This document shows positions 54,918 to 64,000 of a stretch of DNA of 64,000 bases, piece after piece. The translations under genes and the position numbers were made by a program. Source of the stretch: Cavia porcellus (lineage: Eukaryota; Chordata; Mammalia; Rodentia; Caviidae); contig NW_026947487.1 of NCBI RefSeq assembly GCF_034190915.1, positions 121,081,701 to 121,145,700 on the forward strand. The letters run 5' to 3'. How positions within the stretch are numbered: the first letter of the stretch is position 1; each line of letters starts with the position of its first letter. The notes under the pieces were generated by a model, which was given only the letters and a program-made list of their open reading frames with translations, did not search any database and was not told the DNA's origin.

Positions 54918-54979
54918 CAGCTCACCTCAGCTCAGCTCAGCTCAGCTCAGCTCAGCTCAGCTCAGCTCAGCTCAGCTCA
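54918..54979. repeat. (GCTCA)n pentamer repeat, copy 2
   Basis: About twelve AGCTC units, nearly perfect; longer and purer than in copies 1 and 3. Confidence 0.95.
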
Positions 54980-55946
54980 CTAAACTCCGAATGTATCTAT
55001 CCATTTGGCCACTAATTGGACTCCTAGATCATTCACAAACCTACTTCAGTCCTATTTAGCTCTTTTCCCTCTCTCTCTGTCTATCTCTGTTTTCTTCAGG
55101 GGCCTTTGCCTGTTTTTGATTCTCTCTCTGCTTTTGTACTGAGGAGTGAGGTCATTCCTGTTTCCATACCTGACCACGTTTTTTAAGAGACAGGCTTAAA
55201 AATGGCTTGTGGGCAGTGTTTAAAAAGGTTTGGACATGTGGCCTGGGTGAATGCATAGAGCTAGAGCAGTTTAGGTTGCTCTGTAGAGGAGATTCTGGTC
55301 AGAACTTAACCCAGGAGACCAGAAGGCTGATAGAAAGCCTGATGGTAAAGACCAGGCTTGGGAGGTTTCTGCTGGGAAGAAGAACTGAATTTCTGGTTGG
55401 ACTCACTATAATGTGTATTACAGCTTGGCAGAAAGTTTGTCTGTGGAAAAAAAATGGTGGCTTGCTAGGGGATTGGGTGGAGAGTCTTTCCAGAGAGATC
55501 ATATTAGATGCTAGAATATGACAACATGGAGAGGGCCAGATGAATGGATAATGATTCTTATTAACCAAGACAGCACGGCTGGAGGACTTAAAGTCATGCT
55601 GAGACTGCAAAGGCTGATAACGGGAAATCTGCAAATCCCGCGCCTTTAATGTGGCAAACTGACCAGTGGACACAACAGGAAAAGATGTGTTGACTTTTGG
55701 TGACTGCTGGAAATTGAGACCCAGGATCCCGAGAAGCAGCCAGGGCTGTCCGGCTGCACCACAGGAGATTGTGAAAGGCTCTGGAGCTCTGAAGTTGAAC
55801 GCTGTGCAGTTTTCTGACCATTCCACGCTGTGCTGGGAGCGCAGTGGGGGCAAGCGGCGTGGTGTGCAGTAGACTCAAGAGGAGGACCTGCACCAAGCCC
55901 TGGTGAGTACTGGGGACTGGGTCCTATGGCTGCTGGGGTTGGCCAG

Positions 55947-56325
55947 AGAACATCTTGGAACTGGGCAGAGCCCGCCACCATGGGGACATCAATAACACAG
56001 AGAATCTGGAGGAAGACATTTTAGAGTTGGGCAGAACCTGCAGCTCGGAGACATCACCGAGTCGCCCCAGGCGTAGAGAGGTCTGGTGGAGGACATCTTG
56101 AAATTGGGCAGAGCCTGGCACCCTGTTGGCTTCAGCGTCATATAGAGAACTAGTAGAAGACATCTTGGAATTGGGCAGACCCGCTGTCCTGGTGCTCCTG
56201 GCACAGAGAGGTCTGGAAGAGAACAGCTGGGATTTGGGCAGAACCCTGTGCCACGGTGACATTAGTCAGCTGCTTCTGGTACAAAGAGAACTGGCAGGAG
56301 CTACTGGGGCTTGGGGCCCAATAAG
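55947..56325 (+). repeat. ~70-bp tandem monomers in the 5' UTR of element C
   Basis: Five diverged units start at 55947, 56013, 56090, 56157 and 56220 (lengths 66, 77, 67, 63, 79), with a partial sixth at 56299. Each reads roughly AGAACATCTTGGAATTGGGC, then AGAGCC, a variable middle and AGAGAGGTCTGG. Position upstream of ORF1 suggests a monomeric promoter. Confidence 0.8.
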
Positions 56326-56679
56326 CAGATACAAAATAGTCGCAACTCTGTGACATCCAGAAAGTACAGCCTAATTTACAGATTGACTGGCACAGAGGCT
56401 GGAGGCTAGCCTGCACCGTCCCTGCATCCCTGCCTACCCCAGATAACATCAAATTGGGGAGGACAGCAAAAACTTAAGTCAGCATGCTTCTGAAAGGCCC
56501 TAAGCAATACGGAGAGGGCCAGAGACCCCCAGGACACTCCAGTCTGAAAGAAACCAGAAACATGACACGAGATAAAAATAAAAAAAAATCTCCAGCTGCC
56601 CAACATGAAAAAATAAGCCCAGAGAAGTAAACACTGAAGAGAACAAGCACAGTAACCATCCAATACTGGACACAGCATC

Positions 56680-57502
56680 AGCTGAAATTTAAAAATACCT
56701 CCATGACCTCATAGATGAATTTAAAGCTGTACTCCTGATCCAAGTGAGGCAAGATATAAAGAGATTAATTAAAGAAATGATAAACCCTGCCCAAGAAAAC
56801 ACAGATGGAAGAACTGAGGAAATCAGAAAAGAAAGAGAAACTTCTGAAGAAGAATTTAAACATAACTTAGAATACATGAAACAGATCCAAAGAGAATATC
56901 AGGAAACTAAAAACTCCATTGAACACTGGAAAAATGCCTTGACAGAAACTAAAGACAGCCTTCTGAAACTTGAAGAGAGATTTATGGCATATGATCATGA
57001 AAGAAAAATCCTCTTAAAAATAACAAGGAACCAGAAAGAAGCAATTCAAAAACTAGAAGATGACAAAAAGATACATAACTTAAGAATAAAGAATGTGAGT
57101 GAGGAAGCAGGAGCAACCAAAAATGAAATACAAAGAATATTCACAGATACATTAAAGCAAAATTTCCCATGTATAGCAAAAAGAAATGATATCCAGATAA
57201 AAGAGGCATACAGAACACTAGCTACCTACAACCAAAACAGATCTATGCCTAGACATATAATAATCAAGATTCCAGAAATCCACCAAAAGAACAGAATATT
57301 AAAAGCAGCCAGAGAAAAGAAGCAGATTACCTACAACGGGAAAATTATCAAAATAACAACAGACTTATCAACACAAACTCTTAAGTCAAGAAGGGAATGG
57401 GGAGAAATATTCCAAGTCCTGAAAGAAAATAATATGCAACCAAGACTCACATACCCATCAAAACTCTCTCTCAAAATTAATGGAGAAACAAGATGCTTCT
57501 AA
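56680..57502 (+). pseudogene. ORF1p-like ORF of element C, broken
   Basis: From 56744 the frame is open for 252 codons: coiled coil (RQDIKRLIKEMINPAQENTD, EYMKQIQREYQETKNSIEHW), then RRM/CTD parts (EAYRTLATYNQNRSMPRHII, PRLTYPSKLSLKINGETRCF). A stop in the upstream part (about 56690) cuts it off from its start, and TAA at 57500-57502 replaces the Gln of RCFQDKEEL, removing roughly the last 50 residues. It is the best-preserved ORF1 of the window. Confidence 0.85.
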
Positions 57503-57659
57503 GACAAGGAGGAACTGTGGGAGTTTGTGGCCACCAATCCAACCCAACAGAGAGTACTGATGGACATTCCAGAGAAAGAGAGGAAGGCATACCAGGATTC
57601 CAGCAACAGTGGCAGAGAGGCCTCAGTGAACAGGGCAGACCATGGAATGAGGGAATAAG

Positions 57660-59147
57660 GTGGACAAATTATAGCAGAAAAGTGGAGTAGCAGACATGAG
57701 GCAGAGATGGTAAGTCTTTAGTATAGACAGCTCTGAAATACTATAAAAAATGCAGAGGTCATTGTTAATAGTATATCAGGATTTAAAAGACACAGTAGTC
57801 TTATCACCATATTTAGTTTAAATTTAATTTGTTCTGGTTTGTCCACTCATGTCAGATTTGAGGGCACAGACATCTGACCCAAAAATAGCAGGTTATACCA
57901 TGGTAACTATCCTTACTTTCCTATTAACTTAAACTGAAATCCTGTATTACTTACATTGTCTTACTATGACTGATCTTAGTTGAATCCAATTCATAAGACC
58001 ATGGGTTGGCCTTGGCTGATTTTATTTGAATTTGGTATGCTTGTTAGTACTAACCCTAAAAGTAAAGGCAACTACTCTGAAGATGACAAGATGTAAAGGA
58101 TATCCATAATGGTATTAACTATTAACAGCTCTCAAATCCTACAATGCTTTCAAAGTTGTGTTTTTATAAAAATAGGTAATACTATGTTTAACTATATTAA
58201 GCCGATGATGTGGACAAATCTATTGAAAATAACAAGAGAAAACATAGTAACTACAGAAGATCACCTATATTCTGGTTCTATATGTCTTATCCATTGCATG
58301 TTTTTCTAGGAATTTGTTTTGCTGTTTTGTTATGACTTGTTTTTCCCTATAATACAAAGAGGATAGATATATATGTAGAAATTCACACATGAGTTTTTTA
58401 AAAATTATTTACGGGAACAGATTATATAATGCAAGATGTAATGAACAGATACTCTGAAGAAGAGACACTAAGTAACCCAATGCTAATTTTGTAGCACTAT
58501 GATATAAATTCTAGCAATACTATTATTCACTGATCAGAATGATATTAGTCTAGTCTCTTAAGTTCAATTTCCGCATACGTAAAGATGAGGATGGCTACCA
58601 TGAAGAGAATGAGAGATGAGATAGTAGTTATTATTGTCTTCCCCAATGTTAGATCTTGAAGACCTAAAAAGCCTTCATCGTCCTGTAATGATTTGATTAG
58701 TTCTATAATATGCAATATGTATATAATGTGGGTGAAGATGGGGACAACTATTTGTAAGAAACTTGAGACAGACAGTGAAGATCTCCAATGGACTTGCTTT
58801 GAAATCTGTATTTCTTTAAATTGTTTTTTTAAACTGTTTTGTGCTGTTTAGATATGTTTAATCTTACCCTCTTTGAGATGTAAAACAAGTGTGTAGGACT
58901 GATAACCATATTACTGAGTTTTTGTTCGATCATTGAGCAGAACTGTTTGCAGTGTCACTTTTTGAATGCCATTTTAAATACTTTAATTTTGTAACCCGAA
59001 CAGCTATTTCTAAGATGACAATATGTAACTTATCAACCAGTGATTTCTTACCATTTATTTTTCTGTAATTTTGTATTATTTCTACCCTTGTTTTATCTCC
59101 ATGTATTTTTTTGTTTCCTTTTCTTTAAACAAATAAATAAATAAAAA
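57660..59147 (+). repeat. 3' UTR of element C
   Basis: About 1.45 kb, AT-rich, without genes. Its end shares AGATGACAATATGTAACTTA (59.01 kb) and CATATTACTGAGTTTTTGTT (58.90 kb) with elements A, B and L. Diverged ~150-bp units can be suspected (57.89, 58.06, 58.23, 58.59 kb). Confidence 0.65.
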
Positions 59148-60734
59148 AGAAAATTTGTCTGCATTTTGCTTATGGCCAGAGACTTTGCAGGAGACTGAAT
59201 GAGATGAAGGGCAGTGGACGGATTAATCTGGCAAAAAGAAACTTCAATGCAGTCAAATGCTGAGGTTGTGGTATGGGTACAATCAGGGGGCTGTTAGCCA
59301 GATATATGTTACAGATCAAGAGCAAAGAGCCCAATGAGATCATTTAAAATGCTGTGAGTTTGGCCAGAAGGGGAAACTCCATTGAAGCTGTGGATTGTAA
59401 AGAGAGAGCTGAGATTTTGATGGCTGAGAAAAAAACAAAACAAAAAAGATAAGCAAGATGTCCAGGGGGCATCTGAGAAAGCAATGTGTCTCCACATTGC
59501 AGCCTCAAAACTGCAAAAGTGAAAAGAACTTGCTCAGAACAGAGGAGAAAGCTTCAGAGCACCATGCTTCAAAATGTCAATAGAGGCCACAGGAGGTTCC
59601 AAAATGGTGGCGATGCAGGTAAGTTTTCCTCACAATAATCATGTAAACAGAGCCCATCCACTGGACCCCTACAGCCCCTACTGGACACAAGGGAGGAAGC
59701 CTGGGTACTGCTCCAGCTGGAAGCAGACTGGCAGCCGGCATCCACACAGTGCTGATTTTAGATATGAGATGAATGCGGGAATTCCGAGGGTAAGATGGCT
59801 TCCAACCTCAGTTGCAAAGGACCTAGGTTAGGCCAAGCAGTGTGCCCCTAAGTGGGAAAATCAAAGATATCAGGGTAAAGCCAAAGGTGCAGTGGAGACC
59901 CCAAAAGTTTAAAAAATCCACAAACACAGATCATTGGAGGAAAGAAAGCTGCAAACAGTGAGCAGAGAGGCTTTAAGAGAAAAGCTTGCCACGGGAGCTC
60001 AAATCCCTGGACGTGCATGCCATGGGGGTGGAAATACCCAAGCCTATAGATCTTACAACGGGAGAGACTGCTTCAAATGCCAAGCATAAACTCCAAGACT
60101 TAACATTTGCCCTGCTATGTTAGACTGGCTTTGTTCCCAATGCTTTATATTCCTCTGTTTATAACTTTTGAAATGGCTATGCTTATCTCATTCCTTTGCC
60201 TTTCCAAAATGTTTAACCTCATGTCACTGATACAAGGGGTTATTGTTAAGAGTTTGCCATAGATATCACAGAGCGGGGATGTGGCCAGTGGCAGGGGTTA
60301 GGGTTAGCAGAGGGTGATGATTAGAGAGCCAAACTGTTGCGATTAACGAGCTAGTGGCTTAGGGAAGCCCCTGGACCCAACATCCAGGCGTTCTCCCCGC
60401 TCCCATCCTGGGGTGAAGGGGTCTGTGGGGAAGGTTCTATGGGCCGCCTGGTCAGTCAGTCACGGTTAGCGCCTTCAGTCATTATCCTCTGACTGTAGAA
60501 GCTGGCAGTTTCTGTGGCAGTACTCTGATGCCACTGCCTATTCCATCTTGTGGCCACCAGAGGGCGCAGCTGCGAAACCAGCCACAATGGAAGATCCGGA
60601 ACTTAACAGAGACAGAGAGGCAGAGAAACACATCACAGACGTAGCACAGGACAGATACATTCTGGGAAGGACCTTTCATGGGGTGAGGGGAAGTACAGAA
60701 GGGAGACGGCATCCCCTTTGGGAGGATTACACTT

Positions 60735-60796
60735 AGGGATAGGCTTAGCATTAGGTTTAGGGTTAGGGTAAAGCATTAGGGTTTTAGGGTTCACAT
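60735..60796 (+). repeat. Interstitial telomere-like patch
   Basis: Short TTAGGG-type hexamers in series: GGTTTAGGGTTAGGGTAAAG and TTAGGGTTTTAGGGTTC. The counterpart in copy 1 is at 43250-43276. Confidence 0.8.
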
Positions 60797-61139
60797 TTCA
60801 GGGCTCTGAGAGAGAGAGGGTCAAGGGGCTGAGACCATGGTTGTGCCATGGGCCACGCTTCGAACATGGGCTGATCTGGCCAGAAGGTCCCCAGGGTTGG
60901 AGGGAGCAGACCTCCTGTCTCATTTTGCTGCCCACCTTTCCTCTCCTCTGAGGCCTCTGGCAAGCAGGAGTCTCCTTTCTCCTACGTCCACTCTCTTCCA
61001 CCAGGCTCTTTGCGATGTCACCTTTTCTTGTATCAGCTCTGGTCCCTGTCACTGTGGCTTGGCCTCACCAACGCCATCTATCTCAAGCCCCACTGGAACA
61101 AACCCCTGTGTAGTATCTGGACATCACTCATGAGGAAGG

Positions 61140-64000
61140 AATAATGGAAATTCCCTCAGGGTCTGTGTGAGTCAGTCCTGTGAGAAGAGCCGATGAGTTG
61201 GATGACTCTGTGTACCCCCTGGGGGAGAGAAAATTCAACCCCAAACCTCCATCTCTCCACTCCACCAATGAAGCTTGGGAGGGAGAGGGAGTCTTTGGTG
61301 TCTGTGGACCCAAAGTCAAGGTCACATCCAAGCTATATCTCATTTCCAGTGGGATGTCCATGTTTTGTTCTTTTCTGTGGTTCTTTCTGTTCAAAGACTC
61401 CATGATTTTGCTGTTTGGGGCCACTGTCTCACGTACTCACTCGGCTGGACTCTGAAACACATCTGCTTGTCATTCTGTCTTAGCTTGTCATCAACAATGG
61501 TTGCAGTCTCGAGTGAGCCCTTCATGTATGTAACTAGTGTCTGACTCCTATATGACTCCAGACAATGAGCACCACATGTCTATAACTAGTGGCTGTCCCA
61601 TATCTGACTCATGAGAGCAGAAAATTACTCAGGATATGAGTTCCCCTCCCATGAGCAAAGCAGAAAGAGCAGTACCCTCCACAGACATACATGCACACAC
61701 ACGGGGCAAAAAGCCACCATCTTGCTTTACTTGCTCAACCAAAGAAGCAGGAGACTGAGGTGATGTGGTCTGTCTGCTGATCAAAAAGCAATGTCATATT
61801 AAAGTTAGCCAAATCATCCCCGATGGGATGTCTGTCTGTCTGGAGTTTTTTGGCAGTTCGGTGTCACAAAGTTTTGTGAAACATAGAAAATCACTCAGGA
61901 AAAGATGTTCTGAGCTCACATGATCCTTACCTTCATCCTAACAACACACAAATATGTCCTGTTCCTCATCCTCACCCTAAAAACACACACAACTCCTGCT
62001 CCCCACCTTCACCCTAAACACACACACACATATGCCACATTTCTCACCCTAACAAACACATGCCACCCCAAAATCAATGCAAAACTCTCTCTTGATCTTT
62101 CCAGATGGGATTCCTGTCTGTCTGTGTTTTATTGGTGGTTCTGGGTTCAAAAGATTGGTGAAACATGGAAGATCCACACTCAGGGAGGGAGGGTCTAAGT
62201 CCCATGAGAAAAGCAGAATGAGCCGTAACCACACACAGAAGAGAAAAATCAACATACTCACTCCATCAATGAAGCAGGAGACAACCGGGTGGGTGGTGGA
62301 TGGCTGTCTGTCTGCCGAACCAAAAATCAGTATCAGACTCTAGCTAAAATTTTCCTAGCAGGACATCTTTCCTTTTTGTGATTTACTGTCTATTCAAAAT
62401 CTTTGTGATTGTTTTTCTTTTCCTGGCTTGGGGCCAACCACTCTGTGAGACTCTGAAACAAGAGATCTACATGAATGGTGGCTGCCCAGCTCAACTCAGT
62501 TCAACTCAGCTCACTGCACTGCAAATGCATCCATCTGGCTGCTCAGATTTACCTGTCTGTCTGTCATTCAGGAACACACTCCAGCACCATTGCCTCTTTT
62601 CCCTCTCTGGCTCATGGTGTAACTTGGCATAACTGAGACCATCTATCTTGAGCCCTGCATTTCATTTCACTAGTGCCCTGTCTTTGACGCAGAAAAATGG
62701 AAAAGTACTCAGGGTATAAGTCCCATGAGCGAAGTAGAATGAGCTGTAGTATTTACAGAATGAGAAAAATGAAAACCTGCTCCACAAAAGAAGCAGGATA
62801 CAGGTATTAGTCAAGTGAAAATGAATGAAAGATCCAAGATAAATTGTTTCCAACAGGATGGGTTTTGCGATTCTCTCTTTTAAAAACTCTGTTAATTTCC
62901 ATTTCAGGGCCACCTGTTTGGAACCCTGAACCAGGGATGGTGGTGTTGGGTCTGTATATGAGTGAGTAGGCCTGAGCTTAGTTAATTAAATTCCAAATTT
63001 ATCAATGTGGCCACTTCGATTCCTATATTGTTGTTTATGAACTCCCTACCTCACTTTCTGCTTTCTTTTGAGTACTTTGCCTCTTTTTGCTCTCTCTCTT
63101 TCTGCTTTTGGGTGTCTGTCTGTTCTTTTTGTCTGTCTGTCGAACCAAAATTCAATGAATATGAGATTCTACCTAAATCATTTGCACAGGGAAGGAATTC
63201 TTTCTTTTCTGTGGTTGTTCTCTGTCTGAAATCATTGTGATTTTCCAGATCAGGGCCAACCAGTCTGTGAGACTCCAAAAAAGAGGGGTCAATGCGAGTG
63301 GTTGATTGCGCAGCCCAGTTCAGATCAGCTCAGCTCAGTTCAGCTCACTAAACTCCAACTGTATCTATCCATTTAGCCACTGATTGGCCTCCTAGATCAT
63401 TCATGAACCCACTTCAGTCCTGTTTCCCTCTTTTTGCTATCTCTCTGGCTCTGTCTGTTTCTGCTTTTGATTCTCTCTCTGCTTTTGTACCAAGGAGTGG
63501 GGTCATTCATGTGGCCATCCTTGACCATGTTTATTGAGAGAAAGTCTTTAGAAATGGTTTGTGGGCAGAGTTTTAAAAGGTGGGGACTTGTGTCCTGGAT
63601 GCATAGAGCTAGGGCAGCTTAGGCTTTTCTGTAGAGGAGATTCTGGTCAGAACTTAACCCAGGAGACCAGAAGACTGATAGAAAGCCTGATGGTAAAGAT
63701 CAGGCTTGGGAGGTTTCTGCCAGAAAAAAGGACTGCATTGCTGTTTGTACTCCCCATGACGTGTGTTATGTCTTGACAGAAAGTTTGTCTGCATTTTTCT
63801 CATGCCCAAAGACTTTGCCTGAGACTGAGTGAGATGAAGGGCAATGGACTGATTAGTCTGACAAAGGAAATTTCAAGGCAGTCAAATGCTGAGACTGTGG
63901 CATAGATATTTTTTTGGGGGGCTGTTACCAGGTATATATTACAGATCAAGAGCAAAGAGTCCAATGAGATCATTTAAAATCTGTGAGTTTGGCCAGAAGG
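61140..64000 (+). repeat. Macrosatellite unit, copy 3 (cut by window end)
   Basis: Restarts with the block that opens copy 1 (CTGTGTGAGTCAGTCCTGTG, 61.16 kb; CTGTTTGGGGCCACTGTCTC, 61.41 kb), then ACTAGTGGCTGTCCCATATC (61.58), a short CA run (62.0), GGGGCCAACCACTCTGTGAG (62.43), a GCTCA run (63.31) and GACCAGAAGACTGATAGAAA (63.67). The distance from copy 2 is about 8.57 kb, or about 4.85 kb with element C removed. Confidence 0.85.

Larger units (their letters stand above)
55444..59147 (+). mobile_element. Element C: ORF1-only (HAL1-like) L1 in macrosatellite copy 2
   Basis: Flanked by AGAAAGTTTGTCTG (55430-55443) and AGAAAATTTGTCTG (59148-59161). Empty sites exist in copies 1 (about 41.05 kb) and 3 (about 63.78 kb). 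Layout: 5' UTR with about 70-bp monomers (55444 to about 56650), ORF1 (about 56680-57650), a spacer ending GACATGAGGCAGAGATGG as in elements A and B, then a 3' UTR and A-rich tail. No ORF2. It is more diverged and has a different 5' UTR, so it is an older branch of the same ORF2-less type. Confidence 0.88.
53291..60810 (+). repeat. Macrosatellite unit, copy 2 (interrupted by element C)
   Basis: Collinear with copy 1: CA run (53398-53448), CTCTGTGAGACATTGAAACA (53.87 kb), a CT run (54.66), a GCTCA run (54.92), GACCAGAAGGCTGATAGAAA (55.32), element C (55444-59147), then GAGACTTTGCAGGAGACTGA (59.18), GATATCACAGAGCGGGG (60.26), GGCGCAGCTGCGAAACCAGC (60.56) and a telomere-like patch (60.75). Also holds an ID SINE absent from the other copies. 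Confidence 0.85.

Noticed and set aside
1..64000. CRISPR arrays, operons, phage or plasmid features
   Set aside because: The window is a mammalian genome; the tandem repeats found are satellites, SINEs and microsatellites.

Overview
This is mammalian nuclear DNA, and its repeats point to a rodent. There are many B1-type SINEs, many ID-type SINEs derived from a tRNA-Ala/BC1-like RNA, B1-ID composites, a LTR that opens like rodent IAP LTRs, and several L1 lineages. The ID copies often carry an ACCGATAAAAA-like tail, which fits a non-murine rodent; Castorimorpha (beaver or kangaroo-rat group) is only a guess. No bacterial-type genes or operons are present.

Genes. The main gene is GAS8/DRC4, a nexin-dynein regulatory complex subunit of motile cilia. 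It runs on the + strand from a CpG-rich promoter at about 5.5-6.2 kb to its stop at 27346. All eleven coding exons can be placed and give an intact 478-residue protein. Tail-to-tail with it on the - strand lie three coding exons of URAH (5-hydroxyisourate hydrolase, 27837-29808). They are splice-compatible and open, but two residues that are near-invariant in the family are changed. Distal to these is an unprocessed, broken fragment of a TFIIS gene (TCEA2-like), at about 43.69-43.81 and 50.58-50.83 kb, split by a full-length L1.

Repeats. Positions 1-5.47 kb hold an old minus-strand L1 containing a nested ORF1-only L1 (element A), two ID SINEs and an IAP-like solo LTR. The GAS8 introns are filled with 3' ends of L1, B1/ID SINEs and a Y4 RNA retropseudogene. 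Element B (31.34-34.56 kb) is a near copy of element A in the same orientation, so the two form direct repeats around the whole GAS8-URAH block. Element C (55.44-59.15 kb) is a third ORF2-less element. Element L (43.81-50.56 kb) is a full-length L1 with decayed ORFs. All four have the same kind of long 3' UTR built from degenerate units of about 150 bp.

From about 38.2 kb to the window end the DNA is a complex macrosatellite. A unit of roughly 4.85 kb (estimated with insertions removed) occurs at least three times. It carries CA, CT and GCTCA microsatellites at corresponding positions and short TTAGGG-like patches. With GAS8/URAH (16q24.3 in human) and a TCEA2 fragment (20q13.33 in human), both near human chromosome ends, this suggests a subtelomere.

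The most interesting items are the ORF1-only 'half-L1' family, the macrosatellite with exact empty sites for its insertions, the URAH gene losing its active-site residues, and the L1-split TCEA2 fragment.
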